A DNA stretch of 64,000 nt. It comes from Aphelenchoides besseyi (taxonomy: Eukaryota; Nematoda; Chromadorea; Rhabditida; Aphelenchoididae). The stretch is taken from positions 12,400,001 to 12,464,000 of the forward strand of contig JAMPIQ010000002.1 in NCBI GenBank assembly GCA_024699855.1, read 5' to 3'. The translations under genes and the position numbers were made by a program. This document shows positions 1-11,300 of the stretch, in pieces; within the stretch, counting starts at the first letter, position 1, and every line of letters starts with the position of its first letter. The notes under the pieces were generated by a model. It had not been told where the DNA came from and searched no databases. It saw nothing but the letters and a program-made list of their open reading frames with translations.

Positions 1-1739
1 GGACTGGTTGAGTTCACAAGATTAATACATGTGTCAACCGGTGATCCAATGATCGGAATCAACACCAAACCAATGCAACCGATAAAGAATACTATTGGAA
101 TCAAAATGAAAACTTTAATCGGTCGGGGTTCGTTGGGTCGAGTAACACGGAAGTAAAAAAGCGAAGCAATTGCACCAGCAATAGCCAACCAGTAACTAAT
201 TTGAATGTAATTAATAAGTTGAATTACATTGCTCGATAAGGCCAAATATGAAATAGACAATAAACCCTGAAATTGAGAAGGTTAAATAAGAAATTTCCAT
301 ATGGTTACAGTAAGAATAACAGCAGGAATTGGAGTGCGAGTTTTCGGATTCGTCATACCAAGTAACTCAGGCATTTGTCCTTCTTGAGCACCGGAATAAA
401 ACAAACTAAACCTTTCTTTTGTGTTTGACAACAATTTTTGAACGTACCGCGATGATGTGAAGATAACGCCATTGGCCGATCCGAGAGTTGAACAGGCCAC
501 AAAGATTGGCATCATAAATGCGAGTGGTCCGAACACTCGATTGGCGAAATCAAGTGCAACTGCCGGGCTTCCAATCATTTCGTCTGGGGATAGAACAACA
601 TAGAGAGCAACATTCGTTAGAACATAAATCGCTGTAACAACACAACATGAAACCAAAATCGCAATCGGTAAATCGCGTTGAGCATTCTTCATTTCATCGA
701 CGATAAAAACCAGATAATTCCAGCTAAAATGAGTGACTTGTTGGAGACATAAAGTGAAATCAACTAACCCCTGATATGCAAATAAAGCAGAATAAAAGGA
801 GAGAGAAATTGCTCCGGGAGATGTGTTGCTATTGATCCAAATGTCTTTGAATGTTTGCTTGTAAACATCATTTCCAAAAACGAGTAGATAGCTTCCCATT
901 CCAATGATCGCAATCAATGCAAAGACCTTGGCCAATGTAAAGGTATCTTGAATCAAAGTGGAAAGACGAATAGAAAGGCAGTTAATTGCAGTTAGTACGA
1001 CTATAAATTGATGTTAATCAAACGCTTCATTCGATAACGTACAAAGTAGCAAAGCTGCTAATGCCTGAATCGATCCAGCCGGTGGCTCACAATCAATGTA
1101 AAATGGCTTTAACATGTAGATTGCAAAGGTCAATGATACGATTGTGCAAGTACATGGTCGCACTACCACTGCTTCAATGAAAAGTCGAATGAAGGCCAAA
1201 AATGGTCCGAATGCTTCTTTGATGTAAGTGTAATCTCCACCGTTTTTCTTGATCATTGTTGCTAACTCAGCATAACTAAAAAACTTTAATTTATGTTTGT
1301 TAATCGCAGTTTCATACCTGTAGGCACCCATTGTAACAAAGATACCACTTGCTAGCCAAGTGATCAACGAAATTCCAACACTGCCGGCTTCTTTTTGAAC
1401 TCCGGTTGGTGATACGAAAATTCCGGATCCAATAATACAGCCTACTGACATGGTGATTCCGTTGAACAAAGTAAGTGTTTTGCGTAATCCACGACCTTCG
1501 TCAAGTTTTGCCAATTCATCAGGATCCTTCTTTTCTTTGGCCGTAAACTCAACATCCAAATCGGAAGCCTTCTTTTCGTCTGGACTCAACAGCGCTTCTG
1601 TTTGAGCGTTCAAAACATTGGCGGCTTGTTCGTCATTTGTCGATGCATCAACCGGCTTTTTGATCGGATCTGCTTCGTTCACTGGTGCAACGGCTTCTAA
1701 CGGCACTTTTTCATCGGTCACTGGCAAAGAACCCGACAT
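1..1739 (-). CDS. SLC7-family (L-type/y+L) amino acid transporter light chain, 3' end outside window
   Basis: Plasma-membrane amino-acid exchanger of the APC superfamily, in animals usually paired with an SLC3 heavy chain. I chose the ATG at 1739 because the family core follows it: a hydrophilic tail of about 90 residues, then TM1 with LFNGITMSVGCIIGSGIF, where GSGIF is the substrate-binding signature. The downstream TIQDTF-like block (here LIQDTFTLAK), YSALFAYQGL and SWNYLVFIVDEMKN also match the LAT family. Three introns of exactly 42 nt are visible on the minus strand (1276-1317, 1001-1042, 267-308), all GT-AG. The first has no in-frame stop, so a plain ORF call would read through it. Removing the second gives a continuous LLLFVLTAINCLSIRLS. 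The coding sequence is still open at base 1. The exact member (LAT, y+LAT or b0,+AT) cannot be fixed from this fragment. Confidence 0.9.
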
Positions 1740-2349
1740 ATCTAAAAGTAAATTGAGCGAAATACTGAATCCTCGACTGTTAAATACTACCAACAAGGAG
1801 AACACGAACACAAACTCGCAACTACGTCAGCATAGCAACTGTTGAGAGTTTAGTGGCAAAGAAAATTGTAAGCATTTTCCGAGATGAAAAAGTATATAGC
1901 AAAAAGAAAGATGGCCAAATGTTGTAGTTTATAGTTTTTGAATTTCATTCTAAAAATGAACTCTGGAATAGACAACCAACAGATCAATTTGAACGAACAG
2001 ATGAGTAGTTAGATTAATGAGCTACTACAAGAACGATTTTGAATGCAATCCAGTTAATCTCATCTGCTCTTTAAGCGTTCAATGCTCTTGGTTGAATCGA
2101 ACGGCATAGAGTGAAATTCGTTGTTACAATGCGACCGCAAATTTGAACAGCAGAGCGCATTTAATCGTAATTATAAACGACAAACTGTTTTCTGCGGCCA
2201 ATACACTTGTATGATGCAATCGATTTTACAGATTTCAAAAGTGCAAAGTTCATGAGAAGCGATTTTGCTTTGCGCTTTGATGTCTGCAGTTTGTTTAGCA
2301 AAATGAACTTCTGTGGACTTTATTTTTAGTCAAATGTCATTGTTAATAG
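1740..2349. other. Intergenic, upstream of the SLC7 gene
   Basis: AT-rich sequence with no convincing coding exon on either strand. It should hold the promoter of the minus-strand SLC7 gene. A plus-strand open frame at 1618-1845 overlaps the SLC7 N-terminus and is a shadow. Confidence 0.5.
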
Positions 2350-2688
2350 AAGGATGAAGCGCGAGATTTGAATTCTTTGGCATGTTATTTGCGTGTGCCG
2401 CTCATCGGAATGATGTTCATCAATAATGAACACGCGAGAGATTACATTGCTCGAGTTCACTATGAACTTATCGGACACGGAAAGGTGAGTGAGTAAGAAG
2501 CATTCAGAACGGCGATATTATTCTCCACTCTTTTCCGTTGAGAAATAATTTAGATGCTGGAAAACGGTCGCACGAAGAGATTTGTGGAACTTCGCATCAG
2601 TCAGCGTGGATTTGACGGCCAGGTGGACGACGCGTCTCCTCCTTCGTGTAAAAGTGCTTTCTACGTCTCGCAGATTCCCTTTCACTAG
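2350..2688 (+). CDS. Two orphan exons of an unrecognised gene (3' end)
   Basis: An acceptor-like TAG at 2347-2349 is followed by a 45-codon open stretch ending in a consensus donor (GTGAGT at 2485). A 69-nt intron (2485-2553) joins in phase 0 to a second stretch that stops at 2686-2688. The joined peptide contains LIGMMFINNEHARDYIARVH and then MLENGRTKRFVELRISQRGF, which has the composition of real protein. I found no first exon between the SLC7 promoter and 2350, so this may be a gene fragment, or the upstream exons are too short to see. I do not recognise the family. An ATG pair at GMM is the only plausible internal start. Confidence 0.4.
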
Positions 2689-4515
2689 TGCTCTGCGTTT
2701 TGTTGCTGATGAATCTGCTGCACTAACAGAAAACTTCCGTTTAGCTCAAGCATTCAGCCTAATTCAATTATGCTGTTTTGTACCAAATAGACTTTACGTA
2801 AATGTTTCGCTCTTTAAAAGAGTTGTTATTCGACAACGAGAACCAGTGGGCTTTTCAAGAATCCAAAAATTGTACTTTTACTTAGGACTGAAACTTATGT
2901 CTTTAACTTATGTTTCTAGGAAGTTACTTTTAATTTAAAAGGTCATAAATTTTGTGTAGAAGAACGACTTAAATAGTCGTTATTCTGTTGAATGTCCCAG
3001 AACTTCGACGCCATCAGTTTTAGCTTTTAAGGTAACAAACGACTTGTGTCAGAGTTCCACAGGCAACTCAGTTTGTTTTGTGCGAAAGACAACTGGGCGT
3101 GCAATGTGACGGAACGAAGATGTTTAGAAGTTAAGTGGAAATATGGGGCCGAAATACGAAAATGTAATAAGATGGCCGTACAGATACGAAGATTCAAATG
3201 AGCCTTGAACGTGAAGACTAGAAGCCATTATGCATCTTGTCTTGACGCTCGAGGTTGAAAACACAGGAAATTGAATTTTATTACGTAAATGCAATGGGAT
3301 ACAAAATGGAATTTTGGTTTTGTTGCGAGAAGCTCGAACGGAATGAAAAGTCGCGCGTTTTCGATTCGACGTTTAGTTGGCGAGTTTTTGCTTCTTGAAT
3401 TTGCTTCCCAATTCACTTTTACATCGATTTCATCTTTTGATTTCTGAACAATAAGACATGTGCTCTTTCATCTCATCGTTCTTTAAACCCGAGGTTTTTA
3501 TATTCTTCGACAGATTTGAAGTACACGACGCGAAAAAAGGATGCAATTTTGGACGTTTGAAGTGAACGAAGAGCCAAAAAAAGATAACCACTCCAACATT
3601 CCACTTTTGACGAAATGGCATTTCAACAACTAAACGCGCAAATACCGAAAATAACAACAAATTCAAAGCAAAAATGGACTCCTAGCGCAAATCAAACGCC
3701 ATCGGCTACTCAATTTGCAATCGAATGAGCGGTGAAGACAAAAAAGAGCTTCGTTTTTCGAAAACTAAATGTTCCTTGCCAACCCGAATTCTCATTGGTG
3801 ACATACACTAACCAGTCATTTCGCTCGTATTCTCCGCTCTTTTCTTTCATTCCTGGCTACTGCTTTTTGGACGCTGGCTAATGACCGCGACACTCTCTTC
3901 GTGCATGATTTCCACTGTTTGCCCAACTTTTCATTGCGATGAGTGAAACTGTTTGAAATCATCCCGCCGCCCATTTTCTCTTCTTGCACAAATTGGGAGC
4001 AATTTCGGGTGCTCACTGTGCATATAACTCCCGATCATTCGATTTTCTCAATTGTACCATATGTCTCTTTGGGTTGTTGGTGCTCCTCCCGACCATCGAA
4101 TTGAAAACTGATCGTCGGCGATAAGAGGTCGTTCATTGTAATGAAGTTTTTTTAAACTTTTTAATCAAAAGTCGAAACAAAATGGAAACATTTGGAAGCG
4201 ATATAAAAATAGTAATGAATATCCAACGATTTCACATATTCAGACACTTTTGATGCACAAATTAAAGAATATAATTGCCGGATGACAAACCGGAGATTTG
4301 TCTGCCCACTGCTTTAAAGTCTTCGAGAACAGTAGACGGCAATCCATTAGCAATTGGATTCAGACATGTTTTTGTCGTTTTGAAGCGGTCGTTTGTTGCT
4401 TCGCACGATTTTATAGCTGAATATCAATTAAATTCGAATTACAGGTGCTAATGATTGAGTCCAATTCTTGATGGTGATAGATGACGTAAACTAATTTCCT
4501 TGAAACTCTCTCGAT
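2689..4515. other. Intergenic, 1.8 kb
   Basis: No exon with family similarity was found. Short open frames here lack splice context or recognisable motifs. The right end is the 5' flank of the SLC5 gene. Confidence 0.45.
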
Positions 4516-6761
4516 ATGAAGACTTTCGACACCTTTGTGTTCGCATTCATCTTGCTTGTAATTTCGATTATTGGCATTTTCTTCAGTCGCCGTCCAGGTA
4601 GCACCAAAACACACATCGATCTGCTCGTTGGTTCCAAGTAAACCGCACTTCAAATGCTAATAGTATACGATAATTTAGTGTTTCAACGTTCTCGATTGCT
4701 CTTTCAGTGTGCTCCAGTTTCCTTTCAGCCGTTTCTTTACTCGGTTTTCCAGCTGAGGTAATTGAAGCAGAAATCAAAAATGACTTTCAAATTTGCAGAT
4801 TTACTATCGAGGTACCTCTCCAATATGGTATTTTGGAGCTTATTTGATTTCTTTTCCATTAGTGGCTTTTTTGTTTTTGCCGGTGTTTTACAACCTTAAA
4901 ATATTGAGTATCTATGAGGTGAAAGCAAGTTGAAGGGATGTGTACGTTCAAGTTCTTTCAGTATTTGGAGAAACGTTTTTGTTTTGCATCTCGACTCATT
5001 TCATCGTTAACGTTTATTCTGCAGGTATACATTCAGTTAGTTGATCGGTCTTATAACTCAATGAATTTCAAGACAATTTGTTACTTAGCTATAGCAATCT
5101 ACGCTCCGTCGTTAGCATTTTCCCAATGTTTTAATTTGCCAGTAATACTGAGTATCTTCGTAACAGCATTTATCTCTGCCGTCTACTTGTTTGCGGTAAG
5201 AATTTGTTTGTAACAACTTTCAATTGTTTTTTTAAGAGTGGAGCTCGTGGTGGAATCGTGAGGTCAATTTGTTGATATTCTTATTCATCTTTTACAGTAT
5301 ACATCCGCTTTCCAAATGGCTCTGATTTTGTTTTCTTTGTTTGTTGCATGTGTCTCGTCCATGGCTTACTTTAATGTGGGGACTATTTGGCAGAATGCAG
5401 AACGAGGTCGTCGCTTGGAACCGATTGAGTAAGAGAGACCTAAAAACTTTTGATTTACTTCAATAGTCTTCGAGTTGATCCTCGTATTCGACACTCAATG
5501 TGGTCGTTTTTGGTTGGTGGAAGCGGGAATATTCTCGCTCTTTTTGCATCAAATCAATTAACAATGCAACGGTACATAGTCATGCCAAGTTTAAAACAAG
5601 CACAAAGGTAACCTTAAAAACTACGATTTACATATTTGTGTTCAGAGTAATTCTGCTAAACATTCCATTGAATGCTAGCATGTTGTTTATGTACACAATT
5701 GTGGGCGTGATGATCTATTCCGTTTATCATGGATGTCATCCATCAGAGTTGCAAGCACCAGATCAAATCTTACCGTATTTCATTGAGAACCAGCTGAATT
5801 GGATAATCGGATTGGAGGGTTTGTTTATGGCTGCGATCTACAGTGCTGGAGTTTCTACGTTGACAAACGCCTACAATGCTCTTAGTGCTGTTTTCATCGA
5901 AGACATCATCAAGATCATAATCGCTAAACGCCATGAATCGAGAGTTTTAAATGCGAAAACTCATATGCGATTGATACGCGTATTACGTAAGTAATTAAGA
6001 TCAAATCAAAACAAACCAACTTTTAGCTTTTTGTTTTGCTTTTATTGCGATGCTCTTGGCTACTCTGGTCGGCTCGTTGAATACGATGGTTTTGCAGGTA
6101 GAAGGTTTTAGCTGCTTACAAAACTTTTCCTTCAGAGTGCATTTTCGATTTTTGGAGCTGCTGGTGGTGCAATTTTATCGATTTTTGTTGTCGGTCTCTT
6201 TTGTCCAAAAGTTAACTCCAAATATGCAGCTTTAGCGGGACAAATTGCAGCCATTTTGTCTTGTGGATTTGTTGCAATTGGATCTCTTTATTACAACGTA
6301 GGTTAGACATTGAATCGGCATTGATTCGCGGAGTTTAGGTCACTCCAGTAAACTTGCCACTCTCATCCGAATGTCTTTCAAATTCATCAAGTCAGTCGTT
6401 CGCTTACAATCCGTCTTACGGAACAGTAACCGCATTCTCATAGTTTGTATCTTTATTCTAGACGATAATTCATTGCATCTTTTAGTGATGGTTTTTGGGT
6501 CGAATTGTCAAAAGTTTCGTACCAATATTACAGCATTATTGGAGTTCTCACATGTGTTATTGTTGCTCATTTAGTTCAATTTGGACTGTCCATTTGTGGT
6601 CGTAAGTTCACAAAGTTCATTTTGATATTATGTCTTTTCTTTTAGTGGCTCCACGTCGAGATGTAAACTCAATGCTTTTGGTTCATTTCTTAAGAGCAAA
6701 ACCTCCGAACATCGTAATTGAAGCTGCAGAGTCTCAGTGTTTGAGAAACAGTGATAACTGA
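4516..6761 (+). CDS. SLC5 family sodium-coupled transporter (SMCT/SMVT-like)
   Basis: Sodium:solute symporter of the plasma membrane; vertebrate relatives carry monocarboxylates, multivitamins or iodide. The ATG at 4516 opens TM1. Exon joins restore family blocks: ALSVCSSFLSAVSLLGFPAE across 4638-4678, then IYYRGTSPIWYFGAYLISFP, SIYEYLEKRF, FILQTICYLAIAIYAPSLAF, YTSAFQM, RVDPRIRHSMWSFLVGG, and the core GLEGLFMAAIYSAGVSTLTN. At least 12 exons are separated by introns of about 38-48 nt (for example 4638-4678, 4758-4798, 4919-4961, 5025-5072, 5196-5236, 5258-5297, 5429-5466, 5608-5645). The last exon ends in LRNSDN with TGA at 6759-6761. One join near 6420-6490 is unclear to me. The substrate cannot be deduced. 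Confidence 0.9.
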
Positions 6762-8338
6762 CTACCAAAGTTTCGTGCTATAACGTTTTTTCATACGAAT
6801 CGTCGTTTTTACATCTTCTTGAATCCAATAAACGGGTACTCTCGAAAACTACAGAGTCTTGTAAATATTAGATACGTTAATCAAAGAACCTGCGCTAGGA
6901 ATGTTGTATTTTGAATTAATGCATTATAGCAAATTTGACGTAAATTTGAACTTTTTTGAAAAGTGCGTCAGAAATCATATGACAAAAAGGGGTTAGACAG
7001 ACCACTAGAAGCGAAAGAAATCTCGATTAGACGTGATAACAACAGCAGCTGCACGAACAAGCTTATCAGCGGATATGAACATGCAACGAAACTCGGTGCC
7101 AACTGCGTCGTACCCACAATTAACTCACGGAAACGTTCGACAGATGTGTGGGCGAACAACCTAAGGCCGTTGAAAACGCATCCGAAAACAACGAAAACGA
7201 GTGAAAGATGAATAGTTCATGACTTTTATGTCATTCATTTATCAAACATCGCCGTTCCATTGTTCATGATTGGATTTTGGGGTTCTCCTTAACATCCGTT
7301 TACGTAGTTGAATCAAGATATTGAAATACCATTGGAACCAAATCAACTGGACTTTGATCTTCGATTTTATTCGAACTTCATTCTGACGGATTGTTTACTA
7401 TTTCAATCTGAAACTGCAGATTTGAAATCATCCAGAGACCACTCTTATGGTACTTCGTTTTTTCTTCTCGACAGAAAACAAACAAGCCAAATCTGTGACT
7501 GTGAATTTGAACGTTTTTATTGCTGTCTATCTAATAAATTTACATCTTATGTAAGAGTGAAGTGTGAAGGTCGTGAAGAAACACTGTGACGAAGCAGAGC
7601 AAATTACCAGTTTGATTGAACTAACGTGTGAAAGACAAGTGGGCCCAGCTGTTTACTAATTCGAAAAAAGTTCTTCGAAACAAAAAGTTGGATGAGCAAC
7701 AGACGTGTAGGTTTGGCTAAAATTTAATGATCTCCCTTCAATTTCATTGCTTACCTTCTGATAATTAGCATTCATTTTCATTGTCCCGGAAATTTTTATA
7801 ATCAGTGATTTCGTATCTACAACGGGTTTGCCGTTGATTTTTAAGTCTCATTGGACGTTTCTTAAAACTCGTCGAAGAGGCGTATGTAAAAGAACGGCGG
7901 CATTTGATCTTTTGACCGCCAATTGGAACTTTTTTGTCGGTTTAGAATCCGACACGTACACCAAAGAGTGTTAGAAAGTAAATGGAAAGAACGTTAGAAT
8001 ACAACGAGTGATCGAATATTGGCACGTACAAACTGATTAGAATAGTTTCCAATTAGTTCAGTTCTTTTCTTTGCAGCTCAACGCATCCGCCTTCAAATCC
8101 ACCCACTTGTTTGTCTGAAAAATGAAACTCTTTTGTCTTTTGTATATTTCGAACAGTTCGATCGCTCCTACTTTTTGCTTTTTTATCGTTCAACTTACTT
8201 GCCTTCAGATTTTTCCTCAACGTGCCAAAGATTCTTGAGTTCTTTTAACCTTAACTGCTCTGTTTCCAGGTAGTACGTCCGGTGGTTCACTCAAACTTAC
8301 GAACTATTGATAGTTAGAATTTTTTGTACGTCAGCACG
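6762..8338. other. Intergenic, SLC5 3' UTR and upstream flank of the acidic gene
   Basis: No supported exon. Short open frames at about 6963-7211 and 7308-7589 show no family motif or donor/acceptor logic. A T-rich tract ending in CAG near 8269 could be the 3' splice site of a leader intron for the gene starting at 8339. Confidence 0.4.
6827..6832 (+). terminator. Poly(A) signal AATAAA of the SLC5 gene
   Basis: Canonical hexamer 66 nt downstream of the SLC5 stop codon. Confidence 0.6.
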
Positions 8339-11300
8339 ATGTCAGATGTGGATGCACCGGTAAGCTTCAGACAATTCCCGTTCCTGATGAGTTTGCTTGC
8401 AGGTTGATAATGGCGTTAATGCCACGAGCGAAGACGAATTCGTAGACGCTAAGGAAGAAAATGAAGAGGAGCAAAGTGCACAATTGATTCAAAAAGAAGT
8501 CAAAGTCGAGATTACGGACGGTCTGTTTCGATTATCTAACACCCAGAATAAACGAGTATTTTTGAAGAAGATGGAAACATAAATGGCGTTGATACCGCGG
8601 CTGATGATAACACCGAGGATCAAGTAAGTTGTTTTATGTAACAGAATTTGATGGACAAACTCGAATTCCTGGAGTATTTGATGTTCAAAAAAACATCACG
8701 TATTCTGTTTTCTTCAAGTCGCAAACGTTTTGCAGTGTTGACTTTGCGGCTAAAAGAACTTGATACCCGATTTTTCTGCTGCTCGCGAGTTGATCCCGAG
8801 ATTTGCGTCCACACTTTGATCCACTGCTTGACACACGTGGTTCATTTCTTGAAGTAAAATACACTTTATGAATTTGTAGTAGAAGCTTTTCAAATGATCT
8901 TTGATTTTGTTCATTTTTGATATCACTCAGTTGTAACCTTCATAGAGCATAAGGATCGCTCAAGTCTAAACCTTTTTTGTGTATTTCTTTTCATGTTTTT
9001 GCATCCATTAGACTGAGCAAACGTCATTTTATTACACACGTTATGGTTGGCAATGCGATCGAACGGCATCTGTTGTTTGAACTCTAATGGTGACATTTGG
9101 TTTGAAACTTTATAACCGATGGACTGAAACTGAAAACAGCAAAAAAGTCGTTTTCATGGTGCGAAAATCTCAGCACCAAACTGAAAGGTTAGCGGATTTT
9201 TGACAAATGCCGCGTTTGAAGTGGCAGAAGTTTGAACGAACACGGCGAACGAAGGGCTAATCAAAAGCAGCAGGTTGTTGTGTCTTTCAATTCATGCAAC
9301 ACGCCGCGGGCTGTTGCCACCGACGCAAACGTGAGGTGGAATTTGCCACTGCAGACTTCGTTTGAACAGACGAAAATTCGCTGATATGGACGAGTGACAA
9401 GAACCTGTGGGTCATGGCTTGCGGGTCTGGTGGGTCGAATCTCTGAGTCAAAGCCAAAAAAAATTTCGAGTTGATATTTAATTTCAAATTATGAGATAAC
9501 TCTTTTTCAAGATTACATTTGCCAATTCTTTCGCAGACCCGAAATGTTATCGATAATTCATTTGAACGTGTTTTTAAACAGCAATGCTTGTTGCATCCAC
9601 TCGATTGCAAGGATGTTTTCGTCTTTCAAATTTAAGTACGTATTTAGGTGCCTGATATTGACATAACCGGCACAGACAACGTCGACCCAATGACAACATC
9701 AATGGACGGCATTGAAGATATTCCAGCAGAAGAAACGCAGGTAATGAATATAAGCGAAAATGAAAAAAGACGTAAGCACTTTAGGAACCCAAAGAAGATG
9801 AGAACGAGATTCCGGTTGAACGCTTCGAAGATGCCACCGAAGGTGAGCAAGCACAAGACGAAGCTCCGAAAGAAGAGGACGTACAGGTTGAAGAATCGAA
9901 CGTTGACGAAAGTCCGGTAGAAGAGACACACGCCGAGGAGGAGACTCCAGCCGAAGAATCGAACGTTGACGAAACTCAGGTATTCGAACCAAATAGCTTT
10001 TAATTCAATCTTAATTTTAGGAACAAACCGCCGAAGAAACTGCCGTTGAGGAAGAACAAGCTCAAGAACAACCTCAGGAAGAGACTGGTGAAGAAAATGG
10101 AACTGAAGAACAAACAAACGAGGAAGCTCCGGCTGAGAATGAAGAACAACAATTTGAATTACAAGCACCACCAACACCCAAACGACCACGTACACCGAAT
10201 GAGTTGGATAACACCGAACGAGAGCCTACTCCGGCATTAAGCGGCCAAGGTAAATGAACACCTAACATTGCGGGTTTCGTGATGGGAGCACATTAACATT
10301 TTTCAATTCTGTTTCTATCTGCTTATTCAATCTAGGATCGGCGGTTGCAAGTCAAAAAGGATCGGTACCTGCCACACCCCGCACACCAAAAACTCCAAGT
10401 GCCGTCGGTAGTGTACGTGGAAGTCAAGTTGGCAGTCAACCGGGTACTCCGACGCCAGAAAGCAATGTCGGTAGTGTACGTGGAAGTCAAGTTGGAAGTC
10501 AAGTTGGCAGTCAACCGGGTACTCCAAAGCCAGAAAGCAATGTTGGCAGCGTTCCACCAACTCCGAAGAGCGGTCGTGCGAGTACTATCAGTGAAATACC
10601 AAAAGTTTCCACTCCTCAATTGGCTAACGGCTCAATTGTTGGCAGTCCAAAAGGCAGTGCAGTTGGTAAGATCAAATGATCGCAGTTTTCATGTGTGTCT
10701 CTCAACTTTATGCACTGCATCATTTCAAACTAAAAGCGTGTAATTCAACATCGAATTTATAGGCTCGGCTGCCGCTACACCACGAACTGCTGGTACTGGG
10801 ACTCCACGAAGCAAAAAAGCTTTTGATTTCGACAACGTCGAGACGCCGGCAAGTCCTCGAACACCAAAACGTACCACTTTCCAAGACGATAACTTGAGTG
10901 TTGCTCGATCACCGCGCACGCCACGAACACCAAAATCTCCAAAGTAATAATTTGGTTAACATCGTAATAGTGTTTATTTTTAGAACTCCATCGGTCGCTG
11001 AGTCTACTGAAGCTCCGCAGGAACCACAAGCCGTCGAGGAAACTCAGGTAATGAACATAAGCAAACAACTTGTGTGCGAAAATTTGAGTTTATTTAAAAG
11101 CAAAGGCACATTTTGCGATGGGAGAATTTGTGCTTACGCCAAAACATCAGTTTTTTAGCAGATGGTTTGCGGGATTTCAAACATGAATTAAGATGTTTTT
11201 TACGTTTTATTCCGATGTAAAGTAACCGAAACCAAAAACAGATTGAAAGCAATGTTCCTACGCACAAATCTTGTTGAGTCAACGTCCAGCAGCTGTCAAT

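Noticed and set aside
1618..1845. Plus-strand open frame opposite the SLC7 N-terminus
   Set aside because: Antisense shadow of the SLC7 N-terminal coding exon.
9644..10268. Minus-strand open frames opposite the acidic gene
   Set aside because: They are shadows of Glu/Pro-rich coding exons; purine-rich repeats leave the opposite strand open.
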